Source: Streptomyces sp. SW4
Lineage (GTDB): Bacteria; Actinomycetota; Actinomycetes; Streptomycetales; Streptomycetaceae
Length of the DNA stretch: 64,000 nucleotides
Direction: 5' to 3'
NCBI GenBank assembly: GCA_003248315.1
Contig: QKWM01000004.1
Coordinates: 3,965,001-4,029,000, forward strand
Every line of letters begins with the position of its first letter. Within the stretch, counting starts at the first letter, position 1. Of this stretch, positions 18,055-28,182 are shown piece by piece. The notes beneath the pieces are model-generated. The model made no database searches and was not told where the DNA came from. It saw only the letters and a list, made by a program, of their open reading frames with translations. The position numbers and the translations under genes were made by a program.

Positions 18055-19380
18055 TTACAGACCCGGAATCCGGCCGTTGCGGAACAGGTCCACGAAGATC
18101 TGGTGGTCCGCACGCGCGCGGGCGCCGTAGGCGTGCGCGAAGTCGGTCAGCAGCGGGGCGAAGCCCTCCTCGTCGGCCGCGATCGCCGCGTCGATCGCCC
18201 GCTCGGTGGAGAACGGCACCAGTGACTCGCCCGAGGTGTCGTCGGCCGCCGCGTGCATCGCGGCCGTGGCCCGGCCCAGGTCGGCGACGACCTCGGCGAT
18301 CTCCTCCGGGTCGTCGATGTCGCCCCAGTCCAGGTCGACCGCGTACGGCGAGACCTCGGCGACCAGCTGGCCCGCGCCGTCCAGCTCGGTCCAGCCCAGC
18401 CACGGGTCGGCGTGCGCCTGGAGGGCGCGCTGGGAGATCACCGTGCGGTGGCCCTCGTGCTGGAAGTAGTCCCGGATCGCCGGGTCCGTGATGTGCCGCG
18501 AGACGGCCGGGGTCTGGGCCTGCTTGATGTAGATGACGACGTCGTTCTCCAGCGCGTCGCTGTTGCCCTCCAGCAGGATGTTGTACGACGGCAGGCCGGC
18601 GGAGCCGATGCCGATGCCCCGGCGGCCGACGACGTCCTTCACGCGGTAGGAGTCGGGGCGGGACAGGGAGGACTCCGGGAGCGTCTCCAGATAGCCGTCG
18701 AAGGCCGCGAGCACCTTGTACCGGGTGGCCGCGTCCAGCTCGATGGAGCCGCCGCCGGGGGCGAAGCGGCGCTCGAAGTCGCGGATCTCCGTCATCGACT
18801 CCAGCAGCCCGAACCGGGTCAGCGAGCGGGCCACGCGCAGCGCGCCGAGCAGCGGGCCCTGGGCGGTGTCCAGCGTGAACGGCGGCACCTCGTCGCTCTT
18901 GGCGCCCGTGGCCAGGGCGTGGACGCGCTCGCGGTACGCACGCGCGTAGATGCCGACCAGCTCGGTGATCTGCTCGTCGCTGAGCGCCTTCGCGTACCCG
19001 ATCAGGGCGATGGACGCGGCGAAGCGCTTCAGGTCCCAGGTGAAGGGGCCGACGTACGCCTCGTCGAAGTCGTTGACGTTGAAGATCAGGCGGCCGGTGG
19101 AGTCCATATACGTGCCGAAGTTCTCCGCGTGCAGGTCGCCGTGGATCCACACGCGCGAGGTGCGCTCGTCCAGGTAGGGGCCTTCGCGCCGCTCGTCCGC
19201 CAGGTCGTGGTAGAAGAGGCACGCCGTGCCCCGGTAGAACGCGAAGGCGGAGGCCGCCATCTTCCGGAACTTCACGCGGAACGCGGCCGGGTCGGCGGCC
19301 AGCAGCTCGCCGAAGGCGGTGTCGAAGACGGCGAGGATCTCCTCGCCGCGGTGCTCGTCGCTGAGCTGCGGGACCGGCAT
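18055..19380 (-). CDS. DUF2252 family protein
   Basis: 441 residues, intact. DUF2252 proteins have a protein-kinase-like or aminoglycoside-phosphotransferase-like fold; the motifs VWIHGDLHAENFG (catalytic-loop-like HGD) and FNVNDFDEAYVGPFTWDLKR (metal-binding DFD) are clear, as is VVGRRGIGIGSAGLPSYNIL. A small-molecule or protein kinase role is plausible but untested as far as I know. ATG at 19380 follows AGGAGG. It is divergent from dnaE across a 221-nt spacer. Confidence 0.85.
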   Translation of the reverse strand: MPVPQLSDEHRGEEILAVFDTAFGELLAADPAAFRVKFRKMAASAFAFYRGTACLFYHDLADERREGPYLDERTSRVWIHGDLHAENFGTYMDSTGRLIFNVNDFDEAYVGPFTWDLKRFAASIALIGYAKALSDEQITELVGIYARAYRERVHALATGAKSDEVPPFTLDTAQGPLLGALRVARSLTRFGLLESMTEIRDFERRFAPGGGSIELDAATRYKVLAAFDGYLETLPESSLSRPDSYRVKDVVGRRGIGIGSAGLPSYNILLEGNSDALENDVVIYIKQAQTPAVSRHITDPAIRDYFQHEGHRTVISQRALQAHADPWLGWTELDGAGQLVAEVSPYAVDLDWGDIDDPEEIAEVVADLGRATAAMHAAADDTSGESLVPFSTERAIDAAIAADEEGFAPLLTDFAHAYGARARADHQIFVDLFRNGRIPGL

Positions 19381-19601
19381 CGCTGAGTGCCTCCTGGTGC
19401 GGGTGGTGCGGGACGGGGTGCCTCACGGTGGAGGCGGCGCCTCCATCGGACCAACGTTCGAGGGTGCGCGGAAAGTGCCCGCGACCCTCCCAGGAAGGTA
19501 CGCGGACGCGGCCCCGGAGTGTCAGTGGCGGGGCATAGACTTCGAGGCTGTCCCCCGGACCACCGCCACCCGTCGCCCGCCGTCTGCCCAGGAGGCCGAA
19601 C
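19381..19601. promoter_or_regulatory. divergent spacer between DUF2252 gene and dnaE
   Basis: The 221-nt region must hold both promoters. A TAGACT hexamer at 19536-19541 is a reasonable -10 for dnaE, but I see no convincing -35 and no operator. Confidence 0.4.
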
Positions 19602-22600
19602 GTGTCGAAACCGCCGTTCACGCACCTGCACGTCCACACCCAGTACTCGCTGCTGGACGGTGCCGCGCGGCTGAAGGACATGTTCAACGCGTGCAACGAG
19701 ATGGGCATGACGCACATCGCCATGTCCGACCACGGCAACCTGCACGGGGCGTACGACTTCTTCCACTCCGCCCAGAAGGCCGGGATCACCCCGATCATCG
19801 GGATCGAGGCCTATGTCGCCCCCGAGTCGCGGCGCAACAAGCGCAAGATCCTCTGGGGCCAGCCGCACCAGAAGCGGGACGACGTCTCCGGTTCCGGCGG
19901 CTACACGCACAAGACGATGTGGGCGGTGGACAAGACCGGCCTGCACAACCTCTTCCGCCTCTCCTCCGACGCCTACGCCGAGGGCTGGCTGCAGAAGTGG
20001 CCCCGGATGGACAAGGAGACCATCGCCCAGTGGTCCGAGGGCATCGTCGCCTCCACCGGCTGCCCCTCCGGCGAGGTGCAGACCCGGCTGCGCCTCGGCC
20101 ACTTCGACGAGGCCCTGAAGGCCGCCGCCGACTACCAGGACATCTTCGGCAAGGACCGCTACTTCCTGGAGCTGATGGACCACGGCATCGAGATCGAGCG
20201 CCGGGTCCGCGACGGCCTGCTGGAGATCGGCCGGAAGCTCGGCATCCCGCCGCTGGTCACCAACGACTCCCACTACACGTACGCGCACGAGGCGCAGGCG
20301 CACGACGCCCTGCTGTGCATCCAGACCGGCAAGAACCTCTCCGACCCGGACCGCTTCAAGTTCGACGGCACCGGCTACTACCTGAAGTCCACGGACGAGA
20401 TGTACGCCATCGACTCCTCGGACGCCTGGCAGGAGGGCTGCGCCAACACCCGGCTGATCGCCGAGATGGTCGACACCACCGGGATGTTCGAGAAGCGCGA
20501 CCTCATGCCCAAGTTCGACATCCCGGAGGGCTACACCGAGGTCACCTGGTTCCAGGAGGAGGTCCGCCGCGGCATGGAGCGCCGCTTCCCCGGCGGCGTC
20601 CCCGAGGACCGCATGAAGCAGGCCGAGTACGAGATGGACGTCATCATCCAGATGGGGTTCCCGGGCTACTTCCTCGTCGTCGCCGACTTCATCATGTGGG
20701 CCAAGCGCCAGGGCATCGCCGTCGGCCCCGGCCGGGGCTCCGCGGCCGGCTCGATCGTCGCCTACGCCCTCGGCATCACCGACCTCGACCCCATCCCGCA
20801 CGGCCTGATCTTCGAGCGGTTCCTCAACCCCGAGCGCGTCTCCATGCCCGATGTCGACATCGACTTCGACGAGCGCCGGCGCGTCGAGGTGATCCGGTAC
20901 GTGACGGAGAAGTACGGCGCCGACAAGGTCGCCATGATCGGCACCTACGGCACCATCAAGGCCAAGAACGCGATCAAGGACTCCGCGCGCGTGCTGGGCT
21001 ACCCGTACGCGATGGGCGACCGCATCACCAAGGCCATGCCCGCCGACGTCCTCGGCAAGGGCATCCCGCTGTCCGGCATCACCGACCCCGAGCACCCCCG
21101 CTACTCGGAGGCCGGCGAGGTCCGCGCGATGTACGAGAACGAGCCGGACGTGAAGAAGGTCATCGACACCGCCCGCGGCGTGGAGGGCCTGGTCCGGCAG
21201 ATGGGCGTGCACGCGGCCGGCGTGATCATGTCCAGCGAGACCATCACCGAGCACGTCCCGGTCTGGGTGAGGCACACCGACGGCGTGACCATCACGCAGT
21301 GGGACTACCCGAGCTGCGAGTCGCTCGGCCTGCTGAAGATGGACTTCCTGGGCCTGCGCAACCTCACGATCATGGACGACGCCGTCAAGATGGTGAAGGC
21401 CAACAAGGGGATCGACATCGATCTCCTCAGCCTCCCGCTCGACGACCCCAAGACCTTCGAGCTGCTCCAGCGCGGCGACACCCTCGGCGTCTTCCAGTTC
21501 GACGGCGGCCCCATGCGCTCCCTGCTGCGCATGATGAAGCCCGACAACTTCGAGGACATCTCCGCCGTCTCGGCCCTGTACCGGCCGGGCCCGATGGGCA
21601 TGAACTCGCACATCAACTACGCCCTGCGCAAGAACGGCCAGCAGGAGATCACGCCGATCCACCCGGAGCTGGAGGAGCCGCTCAAGGAGGTCCTGGACGT
21701 CACCTACGGCCTGATCGTCTACCAGGAGCAGGTGCAGAAGGCCGCCCAGATCATCGCCGGCTATTCGCTCGGCGAGGCCGACATCCTCCGCCGCGTGATG
21801 GGCAAGAAGAAGCCCGAGGAACTGGCGAAGAACTTCGTCCTCTTCCAGGAGGGCGCCCGCAAGAAGGGCTACAGCGACGAGGCGATCCAGGCGCTGTGGG
21901 ACGTCCTGGTCCCCTTCGCCGGCTACGCGTTCAACAAGGCCCACTCGGCCGCGTACGGACTGGTCTCGTACTGGACGGCGTACCTCAAGGCGAACCACCC
22001 CGCCGAGTACATGGCCGCCCTGCTCACGTCCGTGAAGGACGACAAGGACAAGTCGGCCGTGTACCTCAACGAGTGCCGCCGCATGGGCATCCGCGTCCTG
22101 CCGCCCAACGTCAACGAGTCCGAGGCCAACTTCGCCGCCCAGGGCGACGACGTGATCCTCTTCGGCCTCTCCGCCGTGCGCAACGTCGGCACCAACGTTG
22201 TCGAGGCGATCATCCGCGCCCGCAAGGCCAAGGGGAAGTACACCTCGTTCCCCGACTACCTGGACAAGGTCGAGGCGGTCGTCTGCAACAAGCGGACCAC
22301 GGAGTCGCTGATCAAGGCGGGCGCCTTCGACGAGATGGGCCACACCCGCAAGGGCCTCACCGCGCAGTACGAACCGATGATCGACAACGTGGTCGCGGTC
22401 AAGCGCAAGGAGGCCGAGGGGCAGTTCGACCTCTTCGGCGGGATGGGCGACGACAGCGGCGGCGAGCCCGGCTTCGGCATGGACGTGCAGTTCTCCGACG
22501 AGGAGTGGGACAAGACGTATCTCCTCGCCCAGGAGCGGGAGATGCTCGGCCTGTACGTCTCCGACCACCCGCTCTTCGGCCTGGAGCACGTCCTGGCCGA

Positions 22601-23141
22601 CAAGGCCGACGCGGGCATCTCCCAGCTCACCGGCGGCGACTTCGGCGACGGCGCGGTCGTCACCATCGGCGGCATCATCTCCGGCCTCCAGCGCAAGATG
22701 ACCAAGCAGGGCAACGCCTGGGCGATCGCCACCGTCGAGGACCTCGCCGGCTCCATCGAGTGCATGTTCTTCCCGGCGACGTACCAGCTGGTGTCGACGC
22801 AACTCGTCGAGGACGCCGTGGTGTTCGTCAAGGGCCGCCTCGACAAGCGCGAGGACGTGCCGCGGCTGGTCGCGATGGAGCTGATGGTCCCCGACCTGTC
22901 CAACGCCGGCGCCAACGCGCCCGTGGTCCTCACCATCCCCGCCACCCGCGTGACGCCGCCGCTGGTCAGCCGCCTCGGCGAGGTGCTCAGCCACCACAAG
23001 GGCGACAGCGAGGTCCGGATCAGGCTCCAGGGGCCCACCAAGACGACGGTGCTGCGCCTGGACCGGCACCGGGTCAAGCCCGACCCGGCGCTCTTCGGCG
23101 ACCTCAAGGTGCTGCTCGGCCCGTCCTGCCTGGCCGGATGA
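19602..23141 (+). CDS. dnaE: DNA polymerase III alpha subunit
   Basis: 1179 residues, the usual DnaE1 length, intact. It is the replicative polymerase. The N-terminal PHP domain starts FTHLHVHTQYSLLDG with AMSDHGNLHGAYDF and HDALLCIQTGKNL; the polymerase palm carries GPGRGSAAGSIVAYALGI and the catalytic PDVDIDFDERRR; a helix-hairpin-helix region, then an OB fold (VVTIGGIISGLQRKMTKQG) and C-terminal tau-binding region follow. GTG at 19602 has an AGGAGG ribosome site 7 nt upstream. Confidence 0.97.
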   Translation: MSKPPFTHLHVHTQYSLLDGAARLKDMFNACNEMGMTHIAMSDHGNLHGAYDFFHSAQKAGITPIIGIEAYVAPESRRNKRKILWGQPHQKRDDVSGSGGYTHKTMWAVDKTGLHNLFRLSSDAYAEGWLQKWPRMDKETIAQWSEGIVASTGCPSGEVQTRLRLGHFDEALKAAADYQDIFGKDRYFLELMDHGIEIERRVRDGLLEIGRKLGIPPLVTNDSHYTYAHEAQAHDALLCIQTGKNLSDPDRFKFDGTGYYLKSTDEMYAIDSSDAWQEGCANTRLIAEMVDTTGMFEKRDLMPKFDIPEGYTEVTWFQEEVRRGMERRFPGGVPEDRMKQAEYEMDVIIQMGFPGYFLVVADFIMWAKRQGIAVGPGRGSAAGSIVAYALGITDLDPIPHGLIFERFLNPERVSMPDVDIDFDERRRVEVIRYVTEKYGADKVAMIGTYGTIKAKNAIKDSARVLGYPYAMGDRITKAMPADVLGKGIPLSGITDPEHPRYSEAGEVRAMYENEPDVKKVIDTARGVEGLVRQMGVHAAGVIMSSETITEHVPVWVRHTDGVTITQWDYPSCESLGLLKMDFLGLRNLTIMDDAVKMVKANKGIDIDLLSLPLDDPKTFELLQRGDTLGVFQFDGGPMRSLLRMMKPDNFEDISAVSALYRPGPMGMNSHINYALRKNGQQEITPIHPELEEPLKEVLDVTYGLIVYQEQVQKAAQIIAGYSLGEADILRRVMGKKKPEELAKNFVLFQEGARKKGYSDEAIQALWDVLVPFAGYAFNKAHSAAYGLVSYWTAYLKANHPAEYMAALLTSVKDDKDKSAVYLNECRRMGIRVLPPNVNESEANFAAQGDDVILFGLSAVRNVGTNVVEAIIRARKAKGKYTSFPDYLDKVEAVVCNKRTTESLIKAGAFDEMGHTRKGLTAQYEPMIDNVVAVKRKEAEGQFDLFGGMGDDSGGEPGFGMDVQFSDEEWDKTYLLAQEREMLGLYVSDHPLFGLEHVLADKADAGISQLTGGDFGDGAVVTIGGIISGLQRKMTKQGNAWAIATVEDLAGSIECMFFPATYQLVSTQLVEDAVVFVKGRLDKREDVPRLVAMELMVPDLSNAGANAPVVLTIPATRVTPPLVSRLGEVLSHHKGDSEVRIRLQGPTKTTVLRLDRHRVKPDPALFGDLKVLLGPSCLAG

Positions 23142-23172
23142 CCACCGGCAGGATCTGACCGCACCCGCGCGT

Positions 23173-23203
23173 GAGGGGCGCACCCGCATCGGGTGCGCCC
23201 CTC
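23173..23203. terminator. hairpin terminator after dnaE
   Basis: GAGGGGCGCACCC pairs with GGGTGCGCCCCTC (13 bp, 5-nt loop), 31 nt after the dnaE stop, between convergent genes. Confidence 0.85.
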
Positions 23204-23239
23204 TCATCCACCGGGCCGGAAGGGCCTGTTGCCCGGCGG

Positions 23240-23404
23240 TCAGTTGTGGCCGAAGCGCTTCTGACGCTTGCGCGTGGCGACGTCGCCGGGGATCACCTGC
23301 GGGGCCTGCTGCTCGTCCGGCTCCAGCGTGGACGTGCGGGCCGCCTGAGAGGCGTGCTCGGACTGGGGCTGCTTACGGTCACGGTTGTTCTTGTTCTTGG
23401 CCAT
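23240..23404 (-). CDS. small hydrophilic protein, 54 residues
   Basis: Begins MAKNKNNRDRKQPQSEHAS and ends RKRQKRFGHN; highly charged, no hydrophobic segment, no cysteine. ATG is preceded by AGGAGG at good spacing, which supports it as a real gene. Similar small Lys/Asn/Gln-rich proteins are common in streptomycetes; function unknown. Confidence 0.75.
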   Translation of the reverse strand: MAKNKNNRDRKQPQSEHASQAARTSTLEPDEQQAPQVIPGDVATRKRQKRFGHN

Positions 23405-23626
23405 GGTGATGCCTCCTGTGGGGGATCTAGGGGCCAGGGCCGGGATCAGATTCACATAGGCCGATAAAGAACGCATGTTGGACAATTACCGTCTGTGACA
23501 GGGTTCGTCGGGCCGTGCCGCCGGGAAACGCCACGCCGAAGATCGAGTTCGGGCCGTTAACCCCCGCGCGGTCGGGCAGACTCGAAGGAAGCCCGAAGCA
23601 AACCTCCCGGAAAGAGGGTGGATCGC

Positions 23627-24838
23627 GTGGACCGCTGCATCGTCCTGGTGGACGCCGGGTATCTGCTGGGGGCCGCCGCCAGTCTCCTCGCCGGTGAGCC
23701 CTCGCGGTCCCGTATCCACGTCGACCACGCCGCCCTCATCCAGGGCCTGCGCGAACGCGCCGAGGCCGACACCCAGCAGCCCCTGCTCCGCATCTACTGG
23801 TTCGACGGCGCCCCCGACCGCGTCCCCCAGCCCGAGCACCGGCGGCTGCGCGTGATGCCCCGGGTCACCGTCCGGCTCGGCGCCCTCACCCGCAGTGACG
23901 GACGCTGGGCGCAGAAGGGCGTGGACGCCGCCATGCACGCCGAGCTGACCGAGCTGGCCCGCAACCGCGCCTGCTCCGACATCGTCCTGGTCACCGGCGA
24001 CGGCGACCTGCTGCCCGGCATGATGGCCGCCAAGGAGCACGGTGTCGCCGTCCACCTGTGGGCCGTCCAGGCCGCCGACGGCGACTACAACCAGTCCGAG
24101 GACCTGGTCGCCGAGGCCGACGAGCGGCGCGTCCTGGACCGCACGTGGATCACCAAGGCCGTCCGCGCCAAGGAACTCACCGGCGTGTGCGCCCCGCCGC
24201 CGGCGCCCCGCCCGGAGATCGCGGCGATCCTCTCCGCGCCCCTGCCCGAGTCGGCGCTCGCGGCGGCCGCCGAGCGGGCCGCGCAGGAGCAGCCCCACCA
24301 GCCCCCGGCCGCCGCCCGCAACGGCACCGAGGAGCGCGGCCCCGCCTCCCGCGGCGTCCCCACCCCGAAGGACCTCGCCGCCCTGCGCGCCCACGGCACC
24401 CAGGCCGCGCAGCACCCCGCGACGGCCACCCTGCGCTGGTCCTCCGACAAGGGCTGGGTCGACCGGCCCGTCGCCGAGTCCCCGGAGGCCGCCTCCCTGC
24501 CGACGCTCGCCCAGCTCACCACGGCCGAGCAGCGGTGGGCCGACCGGGAGGAGGACATCACCACCGTCGGCGGCGACCCCTACGAGGTCGGCCAGGTCTT
24601 CGCCCGCCGCTGGGTGGACCGGCTCGGCGACCAGAGCCACCTGCAGAAACTCACCGCGATGTACCCGAGGGTCCCGCACCGCATCGACGGCGAGCTGCTG
24701 CGCTACGCCGCCCGCTTCGGGCTGCTCGCCCACAAGGACGACCAGATCGACGAACACGACCGGTACGCGATCCGGGCCGGGTTCTGGCGGGAGATCGGCG
24801 TGACGACCGCGGCCGAACACGGTTCCGCCGGGGAGTGA
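23627..24838 (+). CDS. NYN (PIN-like) domain RNase-type protein
   Basis: 403 residues. The N-terminal NYN/LabA-like domain has RCIVLVDAGYLLGAAASLL, the acidic KGVDAAMHAELTEL and DIVLVTGDGDLLPGMMAA, matching the Asp cluster of metal-dependent PIN-fold nucleases. An Ala/Pro-rich linker (about 180-290) leads to a C-terminal helical domain (VGQVFARRWVDRLG to IRAGFWREIG). RNA cleavage is inferred from the fold. GTG at 23627 is preferred because GGAAAGAGG ends 9 nt upstream; GTG at 23618 overlaps that site. Confidence 0.82.
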   Translation: MDRCIVLVDAGYLLGAAASLLAGEPSRSRIHVDHAALIQGLRERAEADTQQPLLRIYWFDGAPDRVPQPEHRRLRVMPRVTVRLGALTRSDGRWAQKGVDAAMHAELTELARNRACSDIVLVTGDGDLLPGMMAAKEHGVAVHLWAVQAADGDYNQSEDLVAEADERRVLDRTWITKAVRAKELTGVCAPPPAPRPEIAAILSAPLPESALAAAAERAAQEQPHQPPAAARNGTEERGPASRGVPTPKDLAALRAHGTQAAQHPATATLRWSSDKGWVDRPVAESPEAASLPTLAQLTTAEQRWADREEDITTVGGDPYEVGQVFARRWVDRLGDQSHLQKLTAMYPRVPHRIDGELLRYAARFGLLAHKDDQIDEHDRYAIRAGFWREIGVTTAAEHGSAGE

Positions 24839-24913
24839 GGCTCCCGCCCAATCGACGCATATGGGCCGACCCGGGGACGGAGCCGGTGGGCGGACCCCGT
24901 AGTCTCGTCCCTT

Positions 24914-25933
24914 GTGAGTGAGCGCGCGGCACAGACTTCTCGGCACGGTGACGAGGTCGTGTGCGTCGTGCGCGGGCTCACCAAGACCTACCCGGCCGTG
25001 CGCGGCCGGCGCGGCGCGCCGGGAACGCCCGAGGTCCGGGCCACCGACGAGGTGACGCTGAGTGTCCGGCGCGGGGAGATCTTCGGGCTGCTCGGGCCCA
25101 ACGGGGCCGGCAAGTCCACCCTCGTGCGCCAGATGACCGGGCTGATGCGGCCCGACAGCGGCAGCGTCCGCATCCTCGGCCACGACATCGTGCGCCACCC
25201 CGAGCGCGCCTCCCGCATCCTCGCCTACCTGGGGCAGGAGTCCACCGCCCTGGACGAGCTGACCGTCTCGCTCGCCGCCGAGACCACCGGGCGGCTGCGC
25301 GGCCTGGACGCCCGCGAGGCCCGCGCCGAGCGGGACGCCGTCCTCGACGAACTCGGCCTGACGCCGATCGCCGGCCGGCCGCTGAAGAAGCTCTCCGGCG
25401 GGCAGCGACGGCTCGCCTGCTTCGCCGCCGCGCTGGTGGGGGAGCGCCCGCTGCTGGTCCTGGACGAGCCGACCACCGGCATGGACCCCGTCGCCCGCCG
25501 GGCGGTGTGGGCGGCCGTCGACCGGCGGCGCGCCGAGCGCGGCACCACCGTGCTGCTGGTCACCCACAACGTCATCGAGGCCGAGACCGTCCTGGACCGC
25601 GTCGCCGTCCTGGACCGCGGCCGGGTCATCGCCTGCGACACCCCGGCCGGGCTCAAGGAGCGGGTGGCCGGCGAGGTCCGCGTCGACCTGGTGTGGCGCG
25701 AGAGCGCCCCGCTGCACGTCCCCGAGGTGGCCGCGCTGCGCGACCGCATCGTGGAGTCGGGCCGCCGCTGGACGCTGCGGCTCGCCCCCGAGGAGGCCCG
25801 CGCGGTCGTCGCCACCGTCACCGGCGGGGCCGCGTTCGCCGCCCTGGACGACTTCACGCTGACCACGCCGAGCCTGGAGGACGTCTACCTGGCCCTGGGC
25901 GGCGCCGTCCGGCAGGGGCTGGTGAGGACGTGA
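24914..25933 (+). CDS. ABC transporter ATP-binding protein
   Basis: 339 residues. Walker A GLLGPNGAGKSTLVRQM, signature KKLSGGQRRLACFA, Walker B LLVLDEPTTGMDP and switch histidine VTHNVIEAE are intact. The C-terminal ~80 residues are the extra domain typical of DrrA-like drug or lipid exporters. The GTG lies 8 nt after TAGTCT (24900-24905), so transcription may be leaderless. It overlaps the permease by GTGA. Substrate unknown. Confidence 0.92.
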   Translation: MSERAAQTSRHGDEVVCVVRGLTKTYPAVRGRRGAPGTPEVRATDEVTLSVRRGEIFGLLGPNGAGKSTLVRQMTGLMRPDSGSVRILGHDIVRHPERASRILAYLGQESTALDELTVSLAAETTGRLRGLDAREARAERDAVLDELGLTPIAGRPLKKLSGGQRRLACFAAALVGERPLLVLDEPTTGMDPVARRAVWAAVDRRRAERGTTVLLVTHNVIEAETVLDRVAVLDRGRVIACDTPAGLKERVAGEVRVDLVWRESAPLHVPEVAALRDRIVESGRRWTLRLAPEEARAVVATVTGGAAFAALDDFTLTTPSLEDVYLALGGAVRQGLVRT

Positions 25934-26870
25934 CCGGCCGCACCGCGGACATCCCGGCGGCCACCGTGGCGGTGAGCGGGCCGGCCCCCGTATCCGTATC
26001 CGACAGCGCGACCGTCTCCGAGGACCCGAACGAAGGGGAGCACCGCGACGTGAGTGTCGTACCCGCCGATGTCCTGCCGGGCGGTGCCCTGGCCGCCGAG
26101 GAGCGCGTCGCCGGCGCCGCCGAGCTGGGGCCGCGGGCCCGGCTGTGGCCGTCGCTGGTGGCCGTCTACCGGGCGCAGCTGTCCCGGGCGCGGGTCGCGC
26201 GGATCCCGCTGCTGTTCGTGGCGACCTTCCAGTCCATCGGCATCATGATCCTCATGCGCGGGTCGTGGACGGCGGCGGCGAGGCGCAGGCCGTGGTCGCC
26301 GGCTCCTCGGTGCTGGTCGTGGCCTTCGTCGCGCTGAACCTGCTCGCCCAGTACTTCGGCCAGCTCCGGGCCAGCGGCGGCCTCGACCACTACGCCACCC
26401 TGCCGGTGCCGCCGGCCGCGGTGGTGCTGGGCGCCGCGGGCGCGTACGCCTCCTTCACCGTGCCGGGGACCGTGGTCACGGCGGTGTTCGGCTGTGTGCT
26501 GTTCGGGCTGCCGCTCGCGCATCTGTGGGTCCTGGTCGCGGTGATCCCGCTGGCCGGCGCCGCGCTCGCCGGGCTCGGCGCGGCCCTCGGCCTGCTGGCG
26601 CCCCGCCCGGAGCTGGCCACGCTGCTGGGCCAGCTCGGCATGTCGGCGGCGCTGCTCCTCGGGGTGCTGCCCGCCGACCGGATGCCGGAGGCGGTGCGGT
26701 TCGCCCGCGACCTGCTGCCCTCCACCTACGGCGTGGAGGCCTTCGCGCGAACCTTCGGGGACCGGCCGGACTGGGCCTTCGTCCTCGGAGACCTCGCCGT
26801 GTGCGCCGCGGTCGGCGTGGTGTCGCTGGCGGTGGCCACCTGGGCGTACCGCCGGGCCGCCGTCCGGTGA
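25930..26870 (+). CDS. ABC-2 type permease (one missing base)
   Basis: Corrected length 313 residues; partner of the preceding ATPase. After a ~75-residue hydrophilic N-terminus, about six transmembrane segments follow, including VVAFVALNLLAQYFGQL, TVVTAVFGCVLFGLPLAHLW and AVCAAVGVVSLAVATW. One G is missing from GGG at 26260-26262 (ILMRG/VVDGGGEAQ). GTG at 25930 overlaps the upstream stop; GTG at 26050 has a better ribosome site (AAGGGGAG, 9 nt) and may be the true start. Confidence 0.85.
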
Positions 26871-26904
26871 CGCGCCGCACAGGCGGGCCTGGCACGATGG
26901 CAGG

Positions 26905-27607
26905 GTGACCGCACCGCTGACTCCACCTCCACCACCGCACGAACACTCCTCGGCGCACGCGTCGCGGGGAACCCGGCCGGTGCCGCCGCCGGTCGGCGCC
27001 CACGCGGTGGGCTCCGCGTACCACCGGCACGGCGAACAGGACGGCCCGGGGATGAAGACGGAAGTGCGCGAGGCCGCCGTGACGCTGGTGGCCGTGGCGC
27101 TGTGCGGGGCGCTGCTCGGGGTGCTGTGGTGGTGGCTGGCGCCGCGCGTGCCGCTGGTCGGCGACGTGGTGGACGACAGCTGGGTGGTCTATCTCAAGGA
27201 GTCCGAGGGCGAGCAGTCGGCCGGTGTCGACGGAACGTTCACGCTGCTCGCGCTGGCCTTCGGCGTGCTGAGCGCGCTCGTCGTCTTCCTGCTGCGGCGG
27301 CGCGGGGCGTGCCGCTGGTGGTGGCGCTGTGCGCCGGGGGACTGCTCGGCTCGGTGCTGGCCTGGCGGGTCGGGGTGTGGCTCGGTCCCGCGCAGGACGT
27401 GATCGCCCACGCGCGTGAGGTGGGCAAGGGCGTGACCTTCGAGGCCCCGCTCAAGCTCGGCGCGAAGGGCGCGCTGCTGGCGTGGCCGGTGGCGGCGCTG
27501 GTCGTCCACCTGGGGCTGACGGCGCTGTTCGGGCCCCGGGACCCGGAGCCCGAGTACCAGCAGTACCCCCGTACGGGCAGGGCTCGTACGAGGGGAAGTC
27601 GGCCTAG
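26905..27607 (+). CDS. membrane protein, probably DUF2567 (two missing bases)
   Basis: Corrected length 234 residues. A Pro/His-rich N-terminus precedes four hydrophobic segments (VTLVAVALCGALLGVLWWWL, LLALAFGVLSALVVFLL, VVALCAGGLLGSVLAWRVGV and ALLAWPVAALVVHLGL). VVDDSWVVYLKESEGEQSAG lies in the first external loop. One G is missing at 27304-27307 and one C at 27566-27570; restoring both gives EYQQYPPYGQGSYEGKSA and a TAG. The start lies 6 nt after CACGAT (26893-26898). I assign DUF2567 from memory only. Confidence 0.7.
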
Positions 27608-27645
27608 GCGTCTCGGCGATCATGCCCGCCCCCGGCTCGGCGGGA

Positions 27646-27665
27646 GCACCACCGGCCGGTGGTGC
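27646..27665. terminator. 20-bp perfect palindrome between convergent genes
   Basis: GCACCACCGGCCGGTGGTGC, between the ends of the DUF2567-like gene and ybaK; a bidirectional terminator is the likely role. Confidence 0.6.
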
Positions 27666-27681
27666 GCGGCGCGCCGACGGC

Positions 27682-28182
27682 TCAGGCGCGCCCGATCGGC
27701 GCGAGCACCGCGTCGGTGAGCTTGGCGAGGTCGTCCGGTGCCAGCTCCACCTCCAGGCCCCGGCGGCCGGCCGAGACGCAGATCGTGGCGTGCGCGGAGG
27801 CCGACGCGTCCAGCACGGTGGGCAGCCGTTTGCGCTGGCCGAGCGGTGAGATGCCGCCCCGGACGTAGCCGGTGGTGCGCTCGGCGAGCGCCGGGTCGGC
27901 CATGGTGGCGCGCTTGCCGCCGACCGCCGCCGCCAGCGCTTTCAGGTCCAGCTGGCCCGCGACCGGCACCACCGCGACGGTCAGCGCGCCGTCGACGTCC
28001 GCGACGAGGGTCTTGAACACCCGCTCCGGTGCGACGCCCATCGCCTCGGCCGCCTCCTCGCCGTACGAGGGGTGCGCGGGGTCGTGGTCGTAGGAGTGCA
28101 CGGTGTACGTCACACCGGCCGCCGTCAGTGCCACCGTCGCCGGGGTGCCGCCCGGCTGCTGCTTCTTCGCCTTCTTCGCCAT
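27682..28182 (-). CDS. ybaK: YbaK-type Cys-tRNA(Pro) deacylase
   Basis: 166 residues, complete and intact. The YbaK/EbsC domain hydrolyses mischarged Cys-tRNA(Pro) in trans. Signatures are FKTLVADVDG, AVVPVAGQLDLKALAAAVGG with the functional Lys of GGKRATMAD, and TTGYVRGGISPLGQRKRLP. The N-terminus MAKKAKKQQPGGTPA is basic. About 100 nt of repetitive GC-rich spacer (two copies of CCGCCGGGCCGGACGCCGG near 28218 and 28243) separates it from the next minus-strand gene. Confidence 0.9.
   Translation of the reverse strand: MAKKAKKQQPGGTPATVALTAAGVTYTVHSYDHDPAHPSYGEEAAEAMGVAPERVFKTLVADVDGALTVAVVPVAGQLDLKALAAAVGGKRATMADPALAERTTGYVRGGISPLGQRKRLPTVLDASASAHATICVSAGRRGLEVELAPDDLAKLTDAVLAPIGRA

Noticed and set aside
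19272..23207. A 1311-codon open frame antisense to dnaE and similar long antisense frames (for example 8843-10489 minus, 57957-61706 minus)
   Set aside because: High GC makes stop codons rare in the antisense frame matching third-position bias. The translations are low-complexity Val/Asp/Gly/Leu or Arg/Pro strings without domain motifs, while the opposite strand has clear conserved genes.
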